Positions 26,445-33,725 of a stretch of 35,979 nt of DNA are shown one piece after another. Under the pieces are notes generated by a model that was not told the origin of the DNA, ran no database searches, and saw only the letters and a list, made by a program, of their open reading frames with translations. The DNA lies in contig JAIXQS010000170.1 of the NCBI GenBank assembly GCA_027485615.1, forward strand, positions 1-35,979, in the 5' to 3' direction. This DNA comes from Verrucomicrobiaceae bacterium (GTDB lineage: Bacteria > Verrucomicrobiota > Verrucomicrobiia > Verrucomicrobiales > Akkermansiaceae). A program made the translations under genes and the position numbers. Numbering within the stretch: position 1 is the first letter of the stretch; every line of letters starts with the position of its first letter.

Positions 26445-28409
26445 TTGGCTTCTTTTGCTGCAAAATCCCTTACCGGAGACAGCCCCAACCTCCTCGCCCC
26501 GGAAGACCCATGGGGCACCATAGGCGATGGCAGCCCCGCCACGCTCACCTACCGCTACGACATGCTGCCCGCCCGCGTCGTCATGCTGCCCCTCGGCATC
26601 ACCCCGGATGCGAACAGGGACGGCAAAATCAACCTCACCGACCGCGACAAAATCACGCCCGGAAAACCCTGGCGCTTCTGGACAAATGATGACGACGACT
26701 CTGGCGAGACCGGCGGCAACGACATCCCGCAAACACCCGGTGCACCGGCTACAAACGGCTACGACCACAGGGTAAACGGCGTCCGCGACCACATCGATTT
26801 CTTCCCGCTCGATCTCAATCTACAGGCTGCGCTCAAAATTTTCCCTCAGGGGAAATACCGCTACAAGCTCACCCACGATGCCCCGCAAACCGCGCCCTGT
26901 TTCAAGATCGTTCAGGCCCGCACCCAAAACCCCGCAACCGCCGGGCACTACCTCAAGGATCTGGACACCGCCGCCGCCACCAGCGGCCTCGAATGCCTCC
27001 CCATCCACAGCCCCGGCCGCCACCTCGATGCGCGTTTCCTTGATGCGCAGGAGCAAGGCGAAGGCATCCTCCTTGTCGAAGCCGTCCGCCCCACCACAGC
27101 ACCCATCAAGCTCGCCATCATCCGCAGATCCGATCAAACCGTCATGGGCGAGGTTTCCTTACCTGTCTCGATCTCATCGGTGAACGACATGTACCGCTGG
27201 AAGTTCCTGGCCGAGGGAACGAACGGAGGAACCCAAGGCGCTATACCCGGGAGTCCGCCGAACTGGCCGGATGTGGACAGAAACGGAAAGCAATTCGTTT
27301 TCGTGCACGGCTACAACGTCAGTGCCGAAAGCTCGCGGGGTTGGAACGGCGAAACCTTCAAGAAGCTGTTCTGGAGTGAATCAAACGCCATGTACACAGG
27401 TATATCCTGGCGGGGCAACGAGTCCCAATTCTTTTTCACCAACTTGACACCGGACTACTGGCGCAACGTCCGCAACGCCTTCGCCACTTCCGAATCTTTG
27501 GCGGATTTTGTCTCATCATTGCCGGGTGCGGAAGCCAAGGTGATCGCTGCGCATAGTCTTGGAAACATTGTCGTCAGTAGTGCCATCACGGATCATGATA
27601 TGGAGGTGGACAAATACTACCTGATTGATGCCGCAGTCCCTGCCGAGGCCTACGACCCTGGTCAGAGCAACAAGGAAAAGATGAGCCATCCGGATTGGAG
27701 AGCCTACGATGAGGACTTATGGGCAAGCGAATGGCATTTAATTTTCCCGGAAACAGACAACCGCAGAAATCGTATGACGTGGCGCGGACGCTTCGGTCCA
27801 TTGGCCAACGCCCACAACTTTTATTCGAGCGGCGAGGAGGTTCTGGCGAACGGCACCGGTGCTGTTCCACTCCCAGGCACCATACGCTCATGGGCTTATC
27901 AGGAGTTTAGCAAGGGCAGGTCTTTCGTAACTGGTGGCGGCATTTTTCACGATGGGAACGGCGGCTGGGTGTTCGGCGATCATTGGAAAGTGCCTAATGG
28001 TGAGGATAGCACGCGCCTACGCATGCCCGCAGAAGCGGCTCTCATAGACCGCAACCAAATCGGCCAACTCCCGTTCTTCCTGCGTTTCGCAAATCCGAAG
28101 TTCCACGATCCGGCCTTGGGCAGCGCGGAGGCCTTGAAATACGAAGAGGTTTCCAGAGCCTTGGCGGAAGCCCTGCCCGCGCTGTCGTACGCAACAGGCG
28201 CGAATTATGTGACAGCTTTTGGGGATTTGAGAAACTCCGATCTCAACGCCGATACCAGCCGCGTGAACGGCTGGCCTGCCGGAAGGGCAAATGACGCTAA
28301 GGAGGAGATGAGGGGTTGGCGGCACAGTGATATGCGAGAAGTTGCGTACCTTTACACCTATTTTCCATTCGATGAATTTGTAAGAATAGGAGGACTAAAA
28401 AATGATTAA
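26445..28409 (+). CDS. Orphan toxin C-terminal cassette: alpha/beta hydrolase without signal peptide
   Basis: From 26463 this frame repeats the junction motif of the large secreted protein (KSLTGDSPNLLAPEDPWG), then has an EF-hand-like loop (DANRDGKINLTDRD), the acidic TNDDDDSGETGGNDIP, and an alpha/beta-hydrolase fold with FVFVHGYNVS (oxyanion region) and the nucleophile elbow A-H-S-L-G (serine codon 27555-27557). LIDAAVPAEAYD is a candidate for the acid strand and LANAHNFYS for the histidine. No signal peptide and no good start exist: only TTG codons at 26310 and 26445, and the first in-frame ATG is 26562, inside the homologous block. It is therefore best read as a displaced C-terminal tip, silent unless recombined onto the scaffold. 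A lipase or esterase activity is likely from the fold; the substrate is unknown. Confidence 0.7.
   Translation: MASFAAKSLTGDSPNLLAPEDPWGTIGDGSPATLTYRYDMLPARVVMLPLGITPDANRDGKINLTDRDKITPGKPWRFWTNDDDDSGETGGNDIPQTPGAPATNGYDHRVNGVRDHIDFFPLDLNLQAALKIFPQGKYRYKLTHDAPQTAPCFKIVQARTQNPATAGHYLKDLDTAAATSGLECLPIHSPGRHLDARFLDAQEQGEGILLVEAVRPTTAPIKLAIIRRSDQTVMGEVSLPVSISSVNDMYRWKFLAEGTNGGTQGAIPGSPPNWPDVDRNGKQFVFVHGYNVSAESSRGWNGETFKKLFWSESNAMYTGISWRGNESQFFFTNLTPDYWRNVRNAFATSESLADFVSSLPGAEAKVIAAHSLGNIVVSSAITDHDMEVDKYYLIDAAVPAEAYDPGQSNKEKMSHPDWRAYDEDLWASEWHLIFPETDNRRNRMTWRGRFGPLANAHNFYSSGEEVLANGTGAVPLPGTIRSWAYQEFSKGRSFVTGGGIFHDGNGGWVFGDHWKVPNGEDSTRLRMPAEAALIDRNQIGQLPFFLRFANPKFHDPALGSAEALKYEEVSRALAEALPALSYATGANYVTAFGDLRNSDLNADTSRVNGWPAGRANDAKEEMRGWRHSDMREVAYLYTYFPFDEFVRIGGLKND
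26463..26594 (+). repeat. Toxin junction, copy B (orphan cassette)
   Basis: Partner of 22535-22666: 59 of the first 68 bases are identical, then codon-colinear similarity runs through RVVMLPL. The 56 bases between the upstream gene's stop (26406) and this block are AT-rich and unlike anything in copy A, so homology begins sharply at the KSL codons. Confidence 0.9.
28388..28393 (+). promoter_or_regulatory. Perfect Shine-Dalgarno site of the lipoprotein gene
   Basis: AGGAGG lies eight bases before ATG 28402, inside the last codons of the hydrolase cassette. Most genes in this window lack such a site, so the lipoprotein can be translated well by itself, as expected of an immunity gene that must outpace its toxin. 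Confidence 0.85.
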
Positions 28410-29391
28410 AAAAACAATTATCCTGTTGGTGATTTCCGTCTCGCTTGCAAGCTGCGAGGAACCGTCCTTTCCGTTGAAATTTTCCGTGAAAGTCACTGAC
28501 GAGGAAGACAATCCCCTGCCTGATGTACCGGTCAGCAGCGGCACTTTCCTTTATTGGGATAGGAGCGGCGACGGTTTCGGCAAAGATGTCTGGAGCAAGG
28601 AGAAAGCGAGAACGGGAGAGGACGGGCTTGCCGTGTTCGAGTTCGCCAGCAAACGCGGGGACATCGGTGTGAACGTTTTTCCGCCGCCTGAAGGTTATTA
28701 TCCCACCACGGTGCCGAACTACCAATTCGAGAAGGTGGAGAACGGGCGTTGGACACCTGAAAATCCGGTGATCGACTACGTTCTAAAGAAGAAGCGTAAT
28801 CCGATACCCTTGCATGCCGCAATACTCCTGGGAGGCAGTGCGTTGGAATTGCCATCAGCAGGAACCGCTTACGGGTTCGATCTCCTTGAAAAGGATTGGG
28901 TCGCACCCCACGGCAAGGGACGGCATTCGGATCTGCTTTTCTTTTTGGAAAGAAGATACGAGAACGTCTATGACCTTGATTGCGCACTTACAGTCAGCTT
29001 CTCCAACGCTAATGATGGATTTATCGAGGTGCCTAGATCAGAGAAATACGGAAGCTTTATGCGCCTAGACTATCTTGCGCCGGAAAGTGGCTACCAGCCT
29101 GTGATCAAGAAAACCATGTCGGCCGATCCCACCACCAAGAAGAGAGCTACGAACATATCAAGCGAGATGAACTATTTCCTACGGCTGAGGACAAAAATAG
29201 ATCAATCTGGAAATATCACCCAAGCGAATTATTCAAAGGTGCACGGTGACTTTAGGTTTGATGTGATCAATTCTAAAGATAAAGGTTATTTATCTTTTAA
29301 TTACTATTTTAATCCAACTCCCAACGACCGCAACCTTGAATTTGACCCGAAAAAAAATCTTTTTCCCGCTGAGCGCGTCACCGAACCCTGA
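28402..29391 (+). CDS. Lipoprotein, candidate immunity protein of the hydrolase cassette
   Basis: A 329-residue lipoprotein: MIKKTIILLVISVSLASC is a lipoprotein signal with lipobox L15-A-S-C18, so the mature protein is anchored in a membrane facing the periplasm or surface. Residues about 25-80 look like a beta-sandwich of the carboxypeptidase-regulatory type (FSVKVTDEEDNPLPDVPVSSGTF). The rest (about 130-329) is unlike any family I know. The gene overlaps the end of the hydrolase cassette by 8 bases. Its second half is clearly AT-richer than the neighbourhood (for example 29200-29350), a sign of separate ancestry. Periplasmic lipoproteins are common immunity partners of secreted lipases, so immunity is the favoured but unproven role. 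Confidence 0.75.
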   Translation: MIKKTIILLVISVSLASCEEPSFPLKFSVKVTDEEDNPLPDVPVSSGTFLYWDRSGDGFGKDVWSKEKARTGEDGLAVFEFASKRGDIGVNVFPPPEGYYPTTVPNYQFEKVENGRWTPENPVIDYVLKKKRNPIPLHAAILLGGSALELPSAGTAYGFDLLEKDWVAPHGKGRHSDLLFFLERRYENVYDLDCALTVSFSNANDGFIEVPRSEKYGSFMRLDYLAPESGYQPVIKKTMSADPTTKKRATNISSEMNYFLRLRTKIDQSGNITQANYSKVHGDFRFDVINSKDKGYLSFNYYFNPTPNDRNLEFDPKKNLFPAERVTEP

Positions 29392-29495
29392 TGCGCCTTT
29401 CTTCCAGCTTTCAGGCGGGAATCCACGTGGTTTTCCCCTTCTACGGCAAATATTCCGATGATCGAATTTTATAGCGGTGAATCGCCCCCACAAAT

Positions 29496-30113
29496 ATGAA
29501 AATCTTAATCAGCCTATTTTTTTTTTTTTTTTGTGCCAAGGGAGCATGGGCATTCCCCGTAGGTTCATACGTCGCGCTGGAACAGCCCGTTTTCACAAAT
29601 GGGAGCGACGAGCCGTACGGCCAGACTTTCACGTTGACGGAAGACATCACTATCATCGGAATCGAACTTATTGTCAGGGGATATTCTGGCGGCGTGGCCT
29701 TTACCCTAGAGTTGCACCGTTACGACTCGGAATCGGTTTCGGTGGACTCCTCGATTCTCGGCAGCGGGCAAGCGGTATTGAGCGACATAAGCCTCACTCA
29801 GTTCATGTGGACACCGGTGGTGTTGGATCGTGCAGTTGAGGGTAAGGCGGGCGAGATGTTCGCCTTTGCCCGGCGGCGTGAACCGACTGCCGGAAGTTTC
29901 AACGTGTATGGGGTGTCACGTTTTGATCCCTATGCCGGTGGTAGTCGTTTCGGAGGTTACGGATTCGGTGAAAGCGGTTTGGATCCTATCGCTCTTAATG
30001 CCGCGTATGACTACGCCTTCCGCATCATCGCGATACCGGAACCCGGCACAGTCCTTTTGTCCGCAGTTGGATTGGGTTGCCTTCTGGGGCGAAGGAGGCG
30101 CTTCCATGTATAA
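29496..30113 (+). CDS. PEP-CTERM sorted exported protein
   Basis: A 205-residue exported protein with a signal peptide (MKILISL, a phenylalanine run, then CAKGAWA) and a classical PEP-CTERM sorting tail: IPEPGTVLLSAVGLGCLLGRRRRFHV, i.e. Pro-Glu-Pro, a hydrophobic helix and an arginine cluster, the substrate signal of exosortases. The mature domain is beta-rich (GQTFTLTEDITIIGIELIVRGYSGGVAFTLELHRYD), similar in style to the beta-sandwich domains often seen in small verrucomicrobial and planctomycete PEP-CTERM proteins. Likely processed at the membrane and surface-attached or released. No exosortase gene is in the window. A run of 16 T in the signal-peptide codons is unusual. The role is unknown. 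Confidence 0.9.
   Translation: MKILISLFFFFFCAKGAWAFPVGSYVALEQPVFTNGSDEPYGQTFTLTEDITIIGIELIVRGYSGGVAFTLELHRYDSESVSVDSSILGSGQAVLSDISLTQFMWTPVVLDRAVEGKAGEMFAFARRREPTAGSFNVYGVSRFDPYAGGSRFGGYGFGESGLDPIALNAAYDYAFRIIAIPEPGTVLLSAVGLGCLLGRRRRFHV
29517..29532 (+). repeat. Homopolymer T16 inside the signal-peptide codons
   Basis: Sixteen consecutive T start seven codons after the ATG of the PEP-CTERM gene. A tract of this length is prone to polymerase slippage, and a change of one base would shift the frame before the mature protein. Confidence 0.95.
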
Positions 30114-30126
30114 GGCTAACAAGAAC

Positions 30127-30156
30127 AGCCCGCCGTCCTGTGGGGAGCGGCGGGCT
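30127..30156. terminator. Terminator between convergent genes
   Basis: AGCCCGCCG (30127-30135) pairs with CGGCGGGCT (30148-30156) around a 12-base loop, followed by a G/T-rich stretch. It lies between the plus-strand PEP-CTERM gene and the minus-strand gene ending at 30176, where a shared terminator is expected. The lack of a clean T-run lowers certainty. Confidence 0.65.
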
Positions 30157-30175
30157 GGGGTTTGGTTGTTTCGGG

Positions 30176-30886
30176 TTAAGGGGTGGGCGGTGCGGGTTCG
30201 TCGGGGTTGTTGGAGCCGAGGTCGCGGACGACGCGGGCGGTCTTCCAGTTGTCGGCGAAGGCTTTGCCGGCCGGTGTGGAGCGGAAGCGCAGGGCGAGGC
30301 GATCCATGGATTTGAGGATGACGGACACCTCGCGGAAGGAGGGGCGGAGGGCGGCGGTGAGGGCCTTGCGGGTGGCGATGCCGCCGGAGGGGCTGGCGAT
30401 GACGGCGCGGTAGTCGGACAGCTCGCCGGAGAGGTGGGTGAGATCGGCGTTTTCCAGGCCGTATGGGAGGAGCGTGCCGGGGGAGGACAGGAGCTCTGCG
30501 GTGAGGCGGGTTTCCAGGAGGGTGGCCTTGGCGAGGAGGGCGGTGTCGCGGAGGCGGCGCCAGCCGTTGAGCGAGAGATCGATCTCGGCGGCGTCTGCCT
30601 CGCGGCCTTCGTCGATGAAAAAGGCCGCGAGGGATTGGCCGACCTCGTGGGCCACCGTCTCCAGCTCGGTCTCCTCGCGTTCCTTCTGCTCGGTGCGGCC
30701 GGCGAGGGCTACTTCCTGCTCGGCGATCGTGACCGTGAGGCCGGATACCTTCTGTCGGAATAGGAGGCTTTTGGTGGTGAACATCGTCGGGGTTTGGTTC
30801 AACCAGACGGGTGTTTGCTCCGGATCGTCGAGCAGGTTGACGACGGTGAGGTGCATGGCTTGGCGGTTTGCGAATTCGTCTATCAT
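30176..30886 (-). CDS. Hypothetical helical protein
   Basis: I do not recognise this 236-residue protein. It has no signal peptide or membrane segment and is mostly helical. Residues about 45-95 (VSGLTVTIAEQEVALAGRTEQKEREETELETVAHEVGQSLAAFF) have a heptad-like charge pattern typical of a coiled coil. The sequence NGWRRLRDTALLAKATLLETRLTAELLSS continues as helices. The C-terminal 25 residues are polar and proline-rich. Codon use matches the neighbours and the frame is well conserved in composition, so it is probably a real gene. It stands alone, convergent with the PEP-CTERM gene, and its 5' end faces the 21-bp repeat array. Confidence 0.75.
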   Translation of the reverse strand: MIDEFANRQAMHLTVVNLLDDPEQTPVWLNQTPTMFTTKSLLFRQKVSGLTVTIAEQEVALAGRTEQKEREETELETVAHEVGQSLAAFFIDEGREADAAEIDLSLNGWRRLRDTALLAKATLLETRLTAELLSSPGTLLPYGLENADLTHLSGELSDYRAVIASPSGGIATRKALTAALRPSFREVSVILKSMDRLALRFRSTPAGKAFADNWKTARVVRDLGSNNPDEPAPPTP

Positions 30887-30983
30887 GGTTCATGCCGAAT
30901 ACCGGAAGGGTGAAATGGGGTAAAGGTGTTTAGGGATTGTGGCGGCATTGTCACGGGCGGGGCGTCCGTCTGTGAACCCACAG

Positions 30984-31383
30984 GTGCCGAAGGGGCGGGT
31001 GCGGAAGCCAGTTATTCCGCTGCGGGTGCCGAAAGCGCGGCTGCGATGGTCGTAGCGGCGGCTGCGAACGCCCGAGCCGTTATGTGACCAGCGTAGGCAT
31101 GATTGCGACCATCGAAGCGGGTGTTTTCCTCGGCCGAGATGCGTATGCGGCCATCGAAGCGGCGTTTGCGTGCGTCGAAGGGCGATTGCGGGTATCGAAG
31201 GGGCGTTTGTGTCCTCCGAAGCCGCAGTTGCGGGCGGCAATCTTTTCGTTGCGAAGACCAAAGCGGTGATTGCGCTCACCCAAGGGGCGATTGTGAGGGG
31301 CGAAGCGGAAGTTGCGGGCGGCGAAGTGGAAGGTGCTGTTGGCGAAGCAGCGTTTGCGATCACCGAAGCCGCGATTGCGAAAA
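30984..31383. repeat. Degenerate 21-bp tandem repeat array, about 19 units
   Basis: The motif CGAAGCGG..TTGCG recurs with a 21-bp period. The CGAA-like core is at 30988, 31030, 31051, 31113, 31155, 31176, 31196, 31217, 31238, 31259, 31280, 31301, 31322, 31343 and 31364, with intermediate degenerate units in register. From 31196 on every step is exactly 21. Units are strongly diverged from each other. The array fills most of the 585-bp gene-free gap between the unknown minus-strand gene and apt. Several frames stay open because 21 is a multiple of 3, giving seven-residue repeats such as GEAAFAI-TEAAIAK, but no start codon or known protein supports translation. Confidence 0.85.
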
Positions 31384-31471
31384 ATTGGGTGGTCTTGCGG
31401 GTTGTGCTCTTTCCTTGGCGCTCCCGTGTCTCGGTTCTTGCCCTTTCGTGGCTGGGCAGGGATGCTCGAGC

Positions 31472-31990
31472 ATGGTTGAGCGATTGAGAAACGCGATACG
31501 GGATGTGCACGGCTTCCCGAAGGAAGGTATCGTGTTCAAGGATATCACGCCCATCCTCGGTGACGGCGCGCTTTTCCGGGGATCCATCGACCTGCTCTGC
31601 GAGACGGCGGGCGGGGCGAAGGTGGACAAGGTGGTGGGGATCGACGCGCGGGGGTTCATTTTCGCGGCGGCGGTGGCGGATCGGCTGGGGGCGGGCTTTG
31701 TGCCGGTGCGGAAAAAGGGCAAACTGCCGTGGCGATGCAACGAGGCGGCCTATGCGCTGGAATATGGCGAGGCGGTGGTGGAGATCCATGAGGACGCGGT
31801 GAGGCCGGGCGAGAGAATCCTGCTGGTGGACGACCTGCTGGCGACCGGCGGCACGGCCGGAGCGGCGGTGAAACTCCTCGACGGGCTGGGTGCCGAAATT
31901 GTGGCGATTTCGTTCCTGATCGAGCTTTCCTTCCTTAGCGGTCGGGACAAGCTCCCGAGTGACAAGGTGAAGTCCGTACTTCATTACTAA
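31472..31990 (+). CDS. apt: Adenine phosphoribosyltransferase
   Basis: Purine salvage enzyme making AMP from adenine and PRPP in the cytoplasm. The start was set at ATG 31472 (MVERLRNAIRDVHGFPKEGIVFKDITPIL), although the frame stays open upstream through the 21-bp repeats. This gives 172 residues, the normal length. Conserved parts are FPKEGIVFKDITPIL, VVGIDARGFIFAAAVADRLG, VPVRKKGKLPW, the flexible-loop tyrosine region (AYALEYGE) and the PRPP-binding loop ILLVDDLLATGGTA. It precedes pgi by 17 bases on the same strand and is likely co-transcribed with it. No promoter could be assigned with confidence. Confidence 0.97.
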   Translation: MVERLRNAIRDVHGFPKEGIVFKDITPILGDGALFRGSIDLLCETAGGAKVDKVVGIDARGFIFAAAVADRLGAGFVPVRKKGKLPWRCNEAAYALEYGEAVVEIHEDAVRPGERILLVDDLLATGGTAGAAVKLLDGLGAEIVAISFLIELSFLSGRDKLPSDKVKSVLHY

Positions 31991-32007
31991 GATTTATCCC
32001 AATATAT

Positions 32008-33552
32008 ATGAGCTGGAAAACATACAACGAGAACTTGGTGCGATATGATGATCTTGGCTTCAGCCTGGATCTTTCCCTGATGGATGTGGACAAGGCCTAC
32101 GCGGAGAGCCTGAGCGGAAAGGTGGAGAAGGCCTTCGCCGACATGATCTCGGTGGAAAGCGGAGCCATCGCGAACCCCGACGAGGGGCGCATGGTGGGTC
32201 ACTACTGGCTGCGCAACGCGGATCTCGCGCCGACGCCGGAGCTCAAAGCGGCGATCACCGAGCCTCTCAAGGCCCTGAAAAAATTCGCGGAAAGCGTCCA
32301 CACCGGTGGAGTCCGCGCGGCGAACGGGAGCCTGTTCAAGCAGGTTCTCCTGATCGGGATCGGAGGCTCGGCACTGGGGCCGCAGCTCGTGTCCCAGGCC
32401 ATCGGCCAGAAGGCGCGCATGCCGATCTCATTTTTCGACAACACCGATCCGCAGGGCATGGACGACACGCTCGCCACTCTCGACCTCGCGGAAACGCTGG
32501 TGCTCGTGATCTCGAAATCCGGCGGCACACCGGAGACGCGCAACGGGATGCTTGAGGCGAAGGCGGCGTTCGAGAAGGCCGGGATCGACTTCGGGAAACA
32601 CGCGGTGGCGGTGACGGGGGAGGGATCGAAGCTGGACAAGTTCGCCACGGAGCACGGCTTTATCGCGCGCTTCCCGATGGATGACTGGGTCGGCGGGCGC
32701 ACGTCCGTGCTTTCCACGGTGGGGCTAGTCCCGGCCGCGCTGCAGGGTCTGGATATCGACGGGATGCTGGAAGGTGCTGCTGCGATGGATGTGAAAACCC
32801 GCGCCCGCGATGCGGACAAGAACGCGGCGATGCGCCTCGCGATCGCCTGGCACAAGGCCACGAACGGCAAGGGCGAGAAGGATATGGTCGTGTTGCCCTA
32901 CAAGGATTCGCTGGTGCTGTTTTCCAAATACCTCCAGCAGCTCGTCATGGAATCGCTGGGCAAGGAGAAAGACCTCGACGGCAAGACCGTGAACCAGGGC
33001 ATAGCGGTTTACGGCAACAAGGGCTCCACCGACCAGCACGCCTACGTCCAGCAGCTCCGCGACGGGGTGAACAATTTCTTCGCGTGCTTCATCGAGGTTC
33101 GCCATGGGCGGAAGGGGAAATCCATCGAGGTCGATCCCGGCAACACCAGCCAGGACTACCTGCAGGGTTTCCTGCGCGGCACACGCGCTGCGCTCTACGA
33201 CAGCGGCCGGAACTCGTTGACGATCTCGATCCGCGAGGTGACCCCGTTCAACCTCGGCCTGCTCATCGCTTTGTTCGAGCGTGCCGTTTCCTTCTATGCA
33301 TCCTTGGTGAACATCAACGCCTACCACCAGCCGGGCGTCGAGGCGGGGAAAGCCGCGGCTGCCACCTTCCTCGATCTCCTCGGGCGTGTCCGCAGCCGCC
33401 TTGTTTCAGAAGCGAAGACCGCGGAGCAGGTCGCTTTCGAGGCCGATGGCGATACGGAAGCCGTCTATCACTGCCTCGTCCACCTCGCAAACAACGGCGA
33501 GGCGCAGATCTCCATCGGGAAGACCCCGGCGGATGACCTGTTCCAGCTTTGA
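32008..33552 (+). CDS. pgi: Glucose-6-phosphate isomerase
   Basis: Glycolytic/gluconeogenic enzyme interconverting glucose 6-phosphate and fructose 6-phosphate. At 514 residues it is of ordinary size. Visible sugar-phosphate-binding and active-site segments are LLIGIGGSALGPQLVSQ, FFDNTDPQGMDDTL, VISKSGGTPETRNG, DDWVGGRTSVLSTVG, YGNKGSTDQHAYVQQLRDG (with the catalytic region Glu/His) and INAYHQPGVEAGK with the C-terminal lysine. It follows apt by 17 bases. No Shine-Dalgarno sequence is evident; the leader is AT-rich (CCCAATATATATG). The C-terminal extension after GRVRSRL is seen in some bacterial members of this family. Confidence 0.97.
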   Translation: MSWKTYNENLVRYDDLGFSLDLSLMDVDKAYAESLSGKVEKAFADMISVESGAIANPDEGRMVGHYWLRNADLAPTPELKAAITEPLKALKKFAESVHTGGVRAANGSLFKQVLLIGIGGSALGPQLVSQAIGQKARMPISFFDNTDPQGMDDTLATLDLAETLVLVISKSGGTPETRNGMLEAKAAFEKAGIDFGKHAVAVTGEGSKLDKFATEHGFIARFPMDDWVGGRTSVLSTVGLVPAALQGLDIDGMLEGAAAMDVKTRARDADKNAAMRLAIAWHKATNGKGEKDMVVLPYKDSLVLFSKYLQQLVMESLGKEKDLDGKTVNQGIAVYGNKGSTDQHAYVQQLRDGVNNFFACFIEVRHGRKGKSIEVDPGNTSQDYLQGFLRGTRAALYDSGRNSLTISIREVTPFNLGLLIALFERAVSFYASLVNINAYHQPGVEAGKAAAATFLDLLGRVRSRLVSEAKTAEQVAFEADGDTEAVYHCLVHLANNGEAQISIGKTPADDLFQL

Positions 33553-33725
33553 TATGGGAGGAGACACCCGCAGCTTTTCCGCGTGAATGGCCGGAGCAAA
33601 CGCGGTCATCGCCACTCCTACCGCACGGTGGCGCCTGATAAGCTGCGAGTTGGTGTCGCGAGCTTTCTACTCGCCAAGCGCTTCTCCGGCGGGGAACGTA
33701 TCGCTCGATCAACGAGTTATCCGGC

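Noticed and set aside
29477..29839. Alternative frame of the PEP-CTERM gene beginning at 29477
   Set aside because: It lacks a signal peptide and sorting tail; the overlapping frame from 29496 has both.
31170..31487. Alanine-rich seven-residue repeat protein on the plus strand
   Set aside because: The heptad pattern follows from the 21-bp DNA period; there is no good start or ribosome binding site and the frame overlaps the apt start. Kept only as a hypothesis in the repeat finding.
30890..31984. 364-codon minus-strand frame across the 21-bp array and apt
   Set aside because: Half is antisense to apt and half is the repeat array, where 21-bp units keep several frames open by arithmetic.
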